Shown one piece after another: positions 1-7,399 of a stretch of 14,459 nt of DNA (positions within the stretch are counted from its first letter, which is position 1; each line of letters begins with the position of its first letter). The notes below the pieces were generated by a model that saw only the letters and a list, made by a program, of their open reading frames with translations, was not told the DNA's origin and did no database searches. The position numbers and the translations under genes were made by a program. This DNA comes from Chloroflexota bacterium (GTDB taxonomy: Bacteria > Chloroflexota > Anaerolineae > Aggregatilineales > Phototrophicaceae), in assembly GCA_026706395.1 (NCBI GenBank), contig JAPOYU010000149.1, positions 1 through 14,459 on the forward strand, in the 5' to 3' direction.

Positions 1-131
1 GCTATCTCTATCTGATTCACGTCGAAGAGGAAGGCAGCGCCCCTGACGAGGTGCTGCTCACAGACCGACCCCTGCAGGCGACGATCGCGGCGGCCGCCTT
101 GGCCTACTTTGTCATTCTGTACGTATTGTGA
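1..131 (+). CDS. C-terminal end of UbiA-family prenyltransferase, decaprenyl-phosphate phosphoribosyltransferase-like (partial)
   Basis: An open frame enters from the left edge (first full codon at base 3) and stops at TGA 129-131, seven bases before the mevalonate kinase ATG. The 42 visible residues begin YLYLIHVEEEG and contain a DRPLQ motif followed by a hydrophobic segment ending FVILYVL. From memory of the family, decaprenyl-phosphate 5-phosphoribose synthases (UbiA fold) end in this way: an RYLYL.H stretch, a short acidic loop, a LL.DRPL motif and a last transmembrane helix. Such enzymes attach phosphoribose to a polyprenyl phosphate, and a polyprenyl-using enzyme directly ahead of isoprenoid precursor genes makes sense. 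Only the tail is seen, so the exact substrate is inferred. A different UbiA-family member is the main alternative. Confidence 0.6.
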   Translation, partial: YLYLIHVEEEGSAPDEVLLTDRPLQATIAAAALAYFVILYVL

Positions 132-137
132 CGGACG

Positions 138-1088
138 ATGTCTGGCCAGACAAGCGCTCCGGCAAAAGCAATTCTCCTTGGGGAACACGCTGTCGTTTAT
201 GGAATGCCCGCCATCGCCTTGCCATTGTCGCAAGTCCGCGCTTACGTCGATTATGAGATTAGCAAGAATCTTCTAACTGTCAGCGCCGAAAACAGCACGC
301 AACTATCGTTGCGGTGGTCACAAGATGGCCAAAGCGCCGGCGATCCCGTCGCGTTGATGATCAGTCTAACCGCGCGGCACTTTGGCGCCCAGGAGTTGCG
401 TGGCAAGATCGTTATCCGTTCGGACATTCCCATAGCGAGCGGTTTGGGCAGTGGCGCTGCCGTTTCTGCCGCCTTGGGGCGCGCGGTTGCCGCAATCCTA
501 GGCGTCGAACTCTCAATCTGCGCCTTGAATGAACTGGTATATCAAGTGGAAAAGCTGCATCACGGAACGCCTAGCGGTATCGATAACACGGTTGTTGTCT
601 ATGAAAAGCCAGTCTATTTCGTAAAGGATGCAAAGCTGGAATTCATGCACGTCTCGCAGCCGCTCCACCTAGTAGTGGCGGACACCGGCATAGCTGCATT
701 GACGCGCGAGACCGTCGCCGATGTGCGCGACCGCTACCAGCGCCAACCACAGCAGACACGAGCCCTTCTCGAAAGTATCGGTATGCTGACTGAGCAAGCG
801 CGCCAACACATTGAGGCTGGAGGGGCTCGGCAACTAGGCGAACTGATGACGCAAAATCACGAACTGTTGCAACGGCTTGGTGTATCCTCGCACTCTTTGA
901 ATCGCCTTGTCGATGCATCGAGCGCGGCTGGCGCTTATGGCGCTAAACTTTCCGGCGGCGGAGGCGGCGGAAACGTGATCGCTTTGGTCGATGAAAACAA
1001 GACTCAAACAGTCGCGGCAGCCTTACTGGCGGCTGGCGCAAAGCGAGTCTTTTCGTCTTTCATAGCCGGGGAGCCGTCAAGCGCATGA
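138..1088 (+). CDS. mvk: Mevalonate kinase (GHMP kinase family)
   Basis: Phosphorylates mevalonate to 5-phosphomevalonate with ATP in the cytosol. All three GHMP motifs are visible. The N-terminal substrate motif is PAKAILLGEHAVVYG (residues 8-22). The phosphate-binding loop is IPIASGLGSGAAVS (97-110). The C-terminal glycine-rich motif is KLSGGGGGGN (270-279). HGTPSGIDN (142-150) carries the expected catalytic Asp, D149. The length of 316 aa is normal for archaeal and bacterial mevalonate kinases. The second serine of the usual GLGSSAA loop is glycine, and the usual GAGGGGC reads GGGGGGN; both look tolerable. The ATG at 138 places the N-terminal motif at the expected distance. The gene overlaps the IPK start by four bases (ATGA), indicating co-translation. 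Homoserine kinase and phosphomevalonate kinase are less likely because of the GEHAVVYG signature. Confidence 0.93.
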   Translation: MSGQTSAPAKAILLGEHAVVYGMPAIALPLSQVRAYVDYEISKNLLTVSAENSTQLSLRWSQDGQSAGDPVALMISLTARHFGAQELRGKIVIRSDIPIASGLGSGAAVSAALGRAVAAILGVELSICALNELVYQVEKLHHGTPSGIDNTVVVYEKPVYFVKDAKLEFMHVSQPLHLVVADTGIAALTRETVADVRDRYQRQPQQTRALLESIGMLTEQARQHIEAGGARQLGELMTQNHELLQRLGVSSHSLNRLVDASSAAGAYGAKLSGGGGGGNVIALVDENKTQTVAAALLAAGAKRVFSSFIAGEPSSA

Positions 1089-1873
1089 CCACGCTGATAA
1101 AGCTCGGCGGCTCGCTCGTCACAGACAAAGCGAAGCCGAAGTCCTTCAGGCGAACGACCGTGCAGCATATCGCTCGTCAATTGTATGAACTGCAAATGCG
1201 GCAGCCGGATCGACGTCTAGTACTTGGCCATGGGAGCGGCTCCTTTGGTCACTTTGAAGCGCGAAAATACCATACGATGCGAGGCGTCTATTCCGCCGAA
1301 GACCGCATGGGATTCGCTCGAGTAGGCGCTGCGGCGAGCGAACTCAGCCAGTTGATACTGGGCGAGTTATTGGCGGCCGGCATATCGGCTCTGCGTTTCC
1401 AGCCGTCGGCCATGCAGGTGGCGCGCGACAAGGTGCTGGTGCATTTCGATACCCGCTCAATCAAGCTCGCGCTGGAAATGCGATTCCTCCCCTTGGTATA
1501 TGGCGATGTTTCGCTCGATGAGACACTCGGCGGCACAATCATTGCGACTGAATCAATATTTGCCGCCTTAGTCCAACCGCTGGAGATCAAGAACATCCTT
1601 CTCTTGGGCAACGTAGACGGCGTATTGGACAAAGACGGTCAGGTCATCCCGATAATAACCACTGATACCGTTGCGCAATTCGAACAGGTGCTGGGTCCGT
1701 CCGACGGAGTTGACGTCACCGGCGGCATGCGGCAGAAAGTTTGGGAAATGCTTCAGCTAGCGCAACGTAACAGAGACTTGGATATTTTCATCGCCAACGG
1801 CAATCGCAAGGATATCCTTAAAGAGCTGCTGGTTATGGGCGGCGCAGTTGGAACGCGAATAAGCGCGGGCTAA
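1085..1873 (+). CDS. ipk: Isopentenyl phosphate kinase (amino acid kinase fold)
   Basis: Phosphorylates isopentenyl phosphate to isopentenyl diphosphate, the last step of the alternative mevalonate pathway in which decarboxylation precedes the second phosphorylation. Visible features are the N-terminal IKLGGS (5-10) with K6 and TDK (13-15) for ATP phosphate binding, and GHGSGSFGH (48-56), where the terminal His (H56) matches the catalytic histidine of IPKs. GNVDGVLDKDG (175-185) and DVTGGMRQK (210-218), with K218, complete the nucleotide site. The length of 262 aa is typical. GSFGH separates it from glutamate-5-kinase, acetylglutamate kinase and UMP kinase. The start ATG overlaps the mevalonate kinase stop, so the two are one translational unit. 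A phosphomevalonate decarboxylase would be needed between the two steps and is not in this window. Chloroflexota such as Roseiflexus are known to use this route. Confidence 0.92.
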   Translation: MTTLIKLGGSLVTDKAKPKSFRRTTVQHIARQLYELQMRQPDRRLVLGHGSGSFGHFEARKYHTMRGVYSAEDRMGFARVGAAASELSQLILGELLAAGISALRFQPSAMQVARDKVLVHFDTRSIKLALEMRFLPLVYGDVSLDETLGGTIIATESIFAALVQPLEIKNILLLGNVDGVLDKDGQVIPIITTDTVAQFEQVLGPSDGVDVTGGMRQKVWEMLQLAQRNRDLDIFIANGNRKDILKELLVMGGAVGTRISAG

Positions 1874-1877
1874 TCGA

Positions 1878-3482
1878 CTATCGTTCCGCGATACTCAGGT
1901 TATGCAATAGTGGATAAAAGCCGTAGGCATCGAAACGCAAGTTGACCAGGTCTGCCTGTGCCGCCGTCAATCGGACGATCTCACGCACTGGCAGGATCAA
2001 TACCTCATCCATTATCAATGCCTGGATAGCATATGCTTGGCTGCGGCGGAGGACAGGGTCCAGTTGCTGCATCAGATCCAACAGTATGGCATTCAGTTGA
2101 GGCTCCGGCGCTCGTGCCGATGCATAGTATCCACTTTCCAAAAAGACATTGTTGAGTAGTTGTGGGTCTATGCCATAGCTCTCTACTGGCACAAGGTCAT
2201 ACTGCCCCGACTGAATGAAGCTCCTTAACCTCGTGGCGCCGGGCACGGGTTCGATCCTTAAGTCGATCCCGATAGCGCGCCATTGCCTCTGAAGCATCGC
2301 GGCTACCGCCGGCATTCCGTCCCAAGGCGGGACGACGATTGTCAGCGAAAGAGGCGTCTCCTCATGCTCCAAAATGCCGTCGCCATCGCTGTCGCTATAA
2401 CCGGCGGCCGCAAGTAGATCCTGAGCCGCATCCAGGTCAAGTCCATAACGGTTGATATAGCCCGTGTGAGAAAAGCCGGTGCTTTCCGATAGCGGCGCCC
2501 AGGCGACCGGTGAGAAATTGAAATACACCTGGTCGACAATCGCGGCCCGGTTTGTTGCCAGCAACAGCGCGAGACGAACTTCTCGTCGACTAACATGATC
2601 TCGCCGAGTGTTGAACAGAAACTGAAAACTTGCCCCGGGGATCTCTGTGGGCAGTACTTGCACGCGGCTGTTGCTCGCCAAGTTCTGTGCTTCGGCCGGC
2701 GAGACATTGTCTATCACATCGAGCGATCTGTCCAGATCTGTAAGCGCATCCGGGTCATCTCCGCGCGTAATCACAAACTCGACGCGGTCGATCGCTTCGC
2801 CTACCGGCTGGGAGTAAATCGGCGGATCGACGCGGTATTCCTCAAAGCGCCGCAGAATCACACGCTCGCCCGGCAGATACTCGGTCAGGCGAAATGGTCC
2901 GGTGCCTGCCAGATGAAACTGATGTCGCAGATCACTGTAGTTGAGCAGCGCATCCGGGCTAGACATGCCAAGAAATGGCTGTGCCAAACTATCCAGGAAG
3001 GCGGGAAACGGAGAGGCCAGCGTCAGCCGAATGGCATAATCGCCCAGTATCTCGTACTGCTTGAGAGGACCCATCAGCTCTCGCGCGAATGACGTTGACA
3101 ATTCTGGTTCGTAGATTCTTTCGATATTCGCTGCGACGGCAGCCGCATCAAACGCGCTTCCATCATGGAAGCGTATATCTGTGCGAAGATTAAACGTATA
3201 TTGCAATCCATCTGCCGACGCTTGCCATTCGGCGGCCAGGCCCGGCACGATTTCATGAGTGTCTGGGTCACGGTAAACAAGTGAGTCAAAGACCTGGCGT
3301 AGTACGATTCCGGCTTCTTTGGACTCAGTAATGTGTGGATCAAGAATGGGAATATCCGCTGATATTCCGTAACGAATGCAGCGATCGTCTGCCGCGCAAG
3401 GCAAGTCCATCGGCCCCGCCGCGCAACCCGACACAAACAGCAGGGCCAACAGACACGCTGAAACTCTATACACTATAGTCAT
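1878..3482 (-). CDS. SBP_bac_5-family solute-binding lipoprotein (peptide/oligopeptide ABC transporter)
   Basis: An extracytoplasmic binding protein that captures peptides or similar solutes for an ABC importer. From the ATG at 3482 the product is 534 aa. It begins with a short basic start, a hydrophobic core and a lipobox VSGC (lipidated C20), so it is membrane-anchored outside the cell. The family pattern is clear: ILDPHITESKEAG near the N-terminus, VFDSLVYRDPD, GLAAEWQASADGLQYTFNLR, IRFHDGSAFDAAAV and GTGPFRLTEYLPGE. DSDGDG (about 364-369) resembles a calcium loop, as is common in relatives. An in-frame TTG at 3506 would add eight residues containing RRR; neither start has a good ribosome-binding site, so ATG is preferred. 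No permease or ATPase genes adjoin it, so its transporter partners are encoded elsewhere. It is convergent with IPK, with only four bases between the stops and no terminator visible. Confidence 0.88.
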   Translation of the reverse strand: MTIVYRVSACLLALLFVSGCAAGPMDLPCAADDRCIRYGISADIPILDPHITESKEAGIVLRQVFDSLVYRDPDTHEIVPGLAAEWQASADGLQYTFNLRTDIRFHDGSAFDAAAVAANIERIYEPELSTSFARELMGPLKQYEILGDYAIRLTLASPFPAFLDSLAQPFLGMSSPDALLNYSDLRHQFHLAGTGPFRLTEYLPGERVILRRFEEYRVDPPIYSQPVGEAIDRVEFVITRGDDPDALTDLDRSLDVIDNVSPAEAQNLASNSRVQVLPTEIPGASFQFLFNTRRDHVSRREVRLALLLATNRAAIVDQVYFNFSPVAWAPLSESTGFSHTGYINRYGLDLDAAQDLLAAAGYSDSDGDGILEHEETPLSLTIVVPPWDGMPAVAAMLQRQWRAIGIDLRIEPVPGATRLRSFIQSGQYDLVPVESYGIDPQLLNNVFLESGYYASARAPEPQLNAILLDLMQQLDPVLRRSQAYAIQALIMDEVLILPVREIVRLTAAQADLVNLRFDAYGFYPLLHNLSIAER

Positions 3483-3593
3483 TGTACGCCGTCGCGCAAA
3501 AAACAAATTCAGCTTGATACTTCTTCTCGCAGCTCTCTTTCAACTGGATAATCAGAATAGGACATAGACTTCGATTACTCTACTACAGGCGGA

Positions 3594-3599
3594 TATAAT
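3594..3599 (+). promoter_or_regulatory. Candidate -10 box for the 3687-8191 gene run
   Basis: A perfect TATAAT lies in the AT-rich divergent intergenic region, giving a predicted transcript start near 3606 and a leader of about 80 bases. The -35 side is weak (TTCGAT at 3570-3575 with an 18-base spacer, or TCGATT at 3571-3576 with 17). The same nine bases GGATATAAT recur in the much better promoter before the ABC ATPase gene at 11384-11392. Confidence 0.4.
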
Positions 3600-3640
3600 C
3601 AGACACACTTTACATTTAGCCGCCGATTTCGTAGCTTTAG

Positions 3641-3646
3641 ATTATA
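3641..3646 (-). promoter_or_regulatory. Candidate -10 box for the minus-strand binding protein gene
   Basis: Read on the minus strand this is TATAAT, about 160 bases ahead of the lipoprotein start. No convincing -35 hexamer sits 16-18 bases upstream (the 17-base position reads TACCAC), so the assignment rests on one box. If real, its transcript would cross the opposing plus-strand candidate at 3594. Confidence 0.2.
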
Positions 3647-3686
3647 GATTTCGGGGACTAGCTGTGGTAGACGGGCAAACGCGTTG

Positions 3687-4583
3687 ATGGCACATGAGAT
3701 TCAAGACCGGGCGAGGACTTACGCCTTCCGGCCGGTCTGGCGGCGCATGAGCTTGCAGTTGGCAACACTGTCGTTGCTTGCGGGTATCTCGGTGCTGGCA
3801 AACGAATTCGTGTTGCCGCCCCCTAATGCCGGCCTTAACCGAGCTATTTCTCTTGGTCTCGTATTTGTTCCAGCGTTTTTATGGCTCCTCTGGTCGGTAT
3901 TGTCGGAGTACAAGTTTTCGCGTCCCCGCCGGCGGTTAATCGGCGTTGCCGTTGTTTCTGGCTTGACGGCTTCCGCTATTGGCCTGCCGCTCGTGGAGAC
4001 CTTCTTTGCGGTTGATCGCTGGCTGCCGCTGCAATCGGTTTTCACACGTATCATCGGCTACACAGTCACTGCCGGCGTCGTTGACGTCGGCCTGAAGTTT
4101 GTGGTGCTGCGCTATCTCATCTACCCGCAAGGACTACGCGTCCGAAGTGATGCAGTCGCCTATGCCTTTGCCAGTGCAATAGGTTACAGCTTCTTTCTGA
4201 ATCTTGTGCACGTAGTCCGTCTGGAACCAACGTGGGATGTCGCGGCGATGTATGTCTTGGCGAATGTCGCCATCCAGTTTGCTTCCAGCCTCTTTATCGC
4301 TTTGGGCATTGTAGAATCCTATTTTGGAGATGCTTTTCCGCTCGTTCTACCAGCTAATCTTTTGGTCGCTGCTCTCGTCGCAGGCGTCATCACGGCGCTG
4401 TTTCCTGGTCTTCTGAGCGGACTGCTCAGTCAAACAGGCAATGCTGATCGCCCGCTGTATGGCTTAGGCATGCTCGTGGCGTCTTGGTGCCTGTCGCTAG
4501 GTATTGCCTACTTCCTCTATGCCACGTCCGAGCGACGAGAACGCGAAGCCTTTGGCGGCCGAGGAGATTTCGATGGAATTTGA
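3687..4583 (+). CDS. PrsW-like multi-pass membrane protein, catalytic residues apparently lost
   Basis: A 298-aa integral membrane protein with about eight hydrophobic segments, roughly at 22-42, 50-73, 83-106, 118-146, 157-177, 186-209, 217-240 and 258-280. The arrangement recalls PrsW-family intramembrane proteases. VVDVGLKFVVLRYLIY (131-146) sits where PrsW has a VEExxK motif, and SDAVAYAFASAIGYSFFLN (154-172) where it has D.I.YG...GF...EN. The glutamate pair of EExxK reads V-D (132-133), the Glu of the EN pair reads Leu (L171), and the membrane His residues expected later are absent (ANVAIQFASS, LPANLL). So the fold is inferred to be PrsW-like but probably not proteolytic. ATG 3687 is preferred over the adjacent TTG 3684. 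The stop overlaps the next gene by 11 bases. The main alternative is an unrelated polytopic protein with chance similarity. Confidence 0.6.
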   Translation: MAHEIQDRARTYAFRPVWRRMSLQLATLSLLAGISVLANEFVLPPPNAGLNRAISLGLVFVPAFLWLLWSVLSEYKFSRPRRRLIGVAVVSGLTASAIGLPLVETFFAVDRWLPLQSVFTRIIGYTVTAGVVDVGLKFVVLRYLIYPQGLRVRSDAVAYAFASAIGYSFFLNLVHVVRLEPTWDVAAMYVLANVAIQFASSLFIALGIVESYFGDAFPLVLPANLLVAALVAGVITALFPGLLSGLLSQTGNADRPLYGLGMLVASWCLSLGIAYFLYATSERREREAFGGRGDFDGI

Positions 4584-5172
4584 AACCGGACGATCTCCCG
4601 CAATACAGATCACGCCACGTCAGCGCTGGTCAATCGCCTTTAGCTATGTCTTGATCGCCATTGGCATTCTACTGGGAATAAATCAACGTGAGACTTTGCT
4701 GCATCAGATCAGTACTTACAGCAACGTAGAAACGGGAATCACCGCCAGCTATCCGGCCCGCTGGCTATTGGAAGAGTCGGAATCCAATATCTTTCGCGTG
4801 CGCGACATGTCACATCGTGGCTTCAATACTGAAATCGAAGTGAGATCCTTGCCCGTGGGCTCAGACAATGCTGAAAGGAACTTGCTCGACCGCCTGAGCA
4901 TGCAACGCGCTCGAGTCCTGATTGACTACACTGTCCTCGGCTACGATACCTATAGCCTGCCCGACGAAACACAGGCGGTAACTATGGCGTATGCGTATGT
5001 ATCACGCGATGCCAGCCCTTTCCTGGAAGGCGAATCATTTATCGTAAGGGGACTCGACATTTTGACTCTAAGACGTGGGCAGGCGCTCGTCATTACATTT
5101 CGCGCTGACTCAAGTATATTTCAGCGCGAACTCCAAACTCTGACCCAATTCATAAACAATCTCCAATTCTGA
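4573..5172 (+). CDS. Single-pass membrane-anchored protein of unknown function, PsbP/DUF1795-like shape
   Basis: The start is set by a strong Shine-Dalgarno GAGGAG at 4561-4566, six bases before ATG 4573; a longer in-frame reading from TTG 4504 lacks support. The product is 199 aa. A cytoplasmic tail of about 18 residues is followed by one hydrophobic helix (about 19-37), and the remaining 160 residues should lie outside the membrane. The exterior part opens with ETGITASYPARWLLEE and ends RELQTLTQFINNLQF. This layout (a beta strand with YP..W, then alternating strands, then a final helix) resembles small PsbP-like or DUF1795 domains, but only by shape, so no function is assigned. There are no cysteines and no catalytic motif. 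It starts inside the end of the PrsW-like gene, and its TGA overlaps the next ATG (TGATG), so all three appear co-translated. Confidence 0.75.
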   Translation: MEFETGRSPAIQITPRQRWSIAFSYVLIAIGILLGINQRETLLHQISTYSNVETGITASYPARWLLEESESNIFRVRDMSHRGFNTEIEVRSLPVGSDNAERNLLDRLSMQRARVLIDYTVLGYDTYSLPDETQAVTMAYAYVSRDASPFLEGESFIVRGLDILTLRRGQALVITFRADSSIFQRELQTLTQFINNLQF

Positions 5173-7397
5173 TGTCCCGGCAATCATCAGGAATCAGCCG
5201 TACAGTCTTCGCCGTCCTGACAGTGCTGGCTCTTACTGTCTCGACAGCGGCACAGACGGGCGTCGATCCTGGTCTCGAAAGGGCCAGACGGGCAACGGTC
5301 TTTATTTATCAGGCCAAAACCAGCGACAACGCACTTTCTGTCACCTGCGTAAGTAGCGGGACCTTCATCAGCGCCGACGGGCTGATCATCACCAATGCCA
5401 CCGGCATCGTGCCCAGCAGACAATGCGACGGCGATACCTTAATCGTCTCGCTCAGTGTAGACCTGAATGAGCCGCCTATACCCAAGTACCGCGCCGAAAT
5501 CGCAAGCGCGGACCCGGGCCTGGATATCGCTCTTTTGCGTGTTTCCCGTGAACTTGATGGTCGGCTGATCGCGAGCGGAGCGCTGCCGGTTCTCCCTTTT
5601 GTCGAAATCGGGGATTCCGAAGCCGTCGCAATCGACGACAACCTGACAATCGTGGGATATCCCGGTATTGGCAATGATCCAGTCGCGATCACTCGTGGCA
5701 CGGTAACAGCCTTTCTGGCCGAGCCACTCGGCGGCAGCCACACGTGGTTGAAAACTCGCGCTGAGATTCCGGGCACCATGGCCGGTGGCGGCGCCTATAA
5801 CTCATCTGGCCAGTTGATTGGCGTCCCGACTAACGCCCCGCTTACCGGTTTTGGCTCGTCCACAAACTGTCGCTACCTGGACGATACCAACCGCGACGGT
5901 TTGGTCAATAGCAGCGACTACTGCTTGCCTGTCGGCGACTTCATCAGCACAATTCGGCCGATTGGCCTGGCGCAGAGCCTGATCCGGGGTGCGCGCCTCG
6001 GCCTGGACGTGCAGGTGATGTCCGCTTTGTCAGAGCCTGACCCGCCTATGTCGCCGCCGAGGATTTCCCGCCTCTTCTTCGCACCGTCTGTGCAGGGCCA
6101 GATGCCAGCCAGAGTAGTTGGCTCACTGCCAGCCAACACTCGCAGTCTCTATCTTTTTTTTGACTACGACAATATGACTCCCGAGACGGTTTATGAGTTG
6201 CGCGTCACGCGAGACGGCATACCAGACCAAGTCTTCAGTTTGCCGCCGGTACGCTGGGCTGGCGACGAAAACGGTACCTGGTACGTTGGCGCGCGCGAAC
6301 AAGCCTGGGCGAACGGCGCCTACGAGTTTACGCTGCTGATAGACGGCGCCAGCGCGGGCAGCCAACAGATCCTCGTCGGCGGCGGCCTGGATAGTCAAGG
6401 CCACTTCAGCGATATCGTTTTCGGCACTCTTGATCAATCTGGGAATCTAATTGGAAACGGCTCCATCGTGCCCCGCGGGGACATTGCATACGCGCGTTTT
6501 CTGCACGCCAATATGAATTCCGGCACACTGTGGTCCGCGATCTGGTATTACCGAGGCGCCGAATTCGCGCGCACTGCTGACACTTGGTCAGACCAAAGCC
6601 ACGGCGCCAAAGTAATCAGCGTCGGTCCGACTGGTGGCCTGCTACCCGGGCAATATCGCCTTGAGCTTTATGTCGATGGCGCGCTTTCCGCAACTTCGGA
6701 CTTCTTTGCAGCCGGCAATCCAGGCGCGCCCTTGCCGCGTGTATTCACAAACATACGATTCGCCAGCGCTGGCTCGCCAAGTGAAGCGCGTCTGGCCCCG
6801 GGTGCCTCCAGCTTTCCAACCACTCTGCCCATCCTATATGCCCTCTTTGACTGGCAGTGGATCGAGGAAGGCACTCCCTGGGCGCTCCGCTGGCTGGTCG
6901 ACGAGCAAGTGTTTTTCGAACGCTCATCACGCTGGTCAAGTGCCAATTCTGGCGCCGACTTCCTGATCGCCCTGCCCGATCCGCCCGATGGCAGCTACGA
7001 GATGCAGCTGCTGGTGAATAATCTCCTGCTTGCGGATATGCCCGCGACGATTGGAATCGGGCAACTGCCAATCGACCGCTTCGCTCAATTCCAAGGGACC
7101 GTACTGTCTGGAACGGTAATTGACGCTGCAACCCAAAAAGGCATATCCGACATCACCATCGCTCTCATCAGTGAAGACTACGCCGCCAGCGAATTCGAAT
7201 GGAAGCAAGAACAAGTGGTTGATCTGGTAACCAGCGATCGCAACGGCGTATTTCAATTTCCTCGTCCACTGGCCTTCGATACGCCCTATAGTGTTGTCAT
7301 TGAAGCAGACGGCTATATCCCTCTTGCGGCAGACGGTTTCATCTTCAGGCGAGGCCAGCCAAACGCTGACGTAACCATCGAAATGGTGCGAGGTTAA
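5172..7397 (+). CDS. Secreted trypsin-like (S1C/DegP-type) pseudoprotease with three sandwich repeats and a C-terminal CarboxypepD_reg-like domain
   Basis: A 741-aa exported protein. The signal peptide covers about residues 1-27 (SRTVFAVLTVLALTVSTAA). Residues 37-270 form a trypsin-like domain. GTFISADGLIITNATGI (63-79) matches the His-loop of DegP-type proteases but has T77 where NAHV supplies the catalytic His. LDIALLRV (117-124) keeps the Asp (D118). IPGTMAGGGAYNSSGQLIG (199-217) matches the GNSGGP loop but has A204 for the catalytic Ser. It is therefore probably inactive. DDTNRDGLVNSSD (237-249) is a dockerin/EF-hand-type calcium loop, flanked by C233 and C251. About 295-400, 412-515 and 522-630 are three diverged beta-sandwich repeats. 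Residues 641-740 look like a carboxypeptidase regulatory or CnaB-like domain. It is coupled to the upstream gene by TGATG. The likely role is extracytoplasmic binding or scaffolding. Confidence 0.85.
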   Translation: MSRQSSGISRTVFAVLTVLALTVSTAAQTGVDPGLERARRATVFIYQAKTSDNALSVTCVSSGTFISADGLIITNATGIVPSRQCDGDTLIVSLSVDLNEPPIPKYRAEIASADPGLDIALLRVSRELDGRLIASGALPVLPFVEIGDSEAVAIDDNLTIVGYPGIGNDPVAITRGTVTAFLAEPLGGSHTWLKTRAEIPGTMAGGGAYNSSGQLIGVPTNAPLTGFGSSTNCRYLDDTNRDGLVNSSDYCLPVGDFISTIRPIGLAQSLIRGARLGLDVQVMSALSEPDPPMSPPRISRLFFAPSVQGQMPARVVGSLPANTRSLYLFFDYDNMTPETVYELRVTRDGIPDQVFSLPPVRWAGDENGTWYVGAREQAWANGAYEFTLLIDGASAGSQQILVGGGLDSQGHFSDIVFGTLDQSGNLIGNGSIVPRGDIAYARFLHANMNSGTLWSAIWYYRGAEFARTADTWSDQSHGAKVISVGPTGGLLPGQYRLELYVDGALSATSDFFAAGNPGAPLPRVFTNIRFASAGSPSEARLAPGASSFPTTLPILYALFDWQWIEEGTPWALRWLVDEQVFFERSSRWSSANSGADFLIALPDPPDGSYEMQLLVNNLLLADMPATIGIGQLPIDRFAQFQGTVLSGTVIDAATQKGISDITIALISEDYAASEFEWKQEQVVDLVTSDRNGVFQFPRPLAFDTPYSVVIEADGYIPLAADGFIFRRGQPNADVTIEMVRG

Positions 7398-7399
7398 GC

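Noticed and set aside
954..972. Low-complexity glycine run in mevalonate kinase as a possible repeat or frameshift
   Set aside because: It is the normal glycine-rich GHMP C-terminal motif, and the frame continues properly on both sides.
2595..3092. A 165-codon plus-strand frame within the binding protein gene
   Set aside because: Antisense to a well-conserved SBP_bac_5 protein, with no ribosome-binding site or family pattern.
4504..4572. Longer N-terminus for the 199-aa anchored protein, from an upstream TTG
   Set aside because: It would overlap the PrsW-like gene by 80 bases, has no ribosome-binding site, and the internal ATG 4573 has a strong GAGGAG six bases away.
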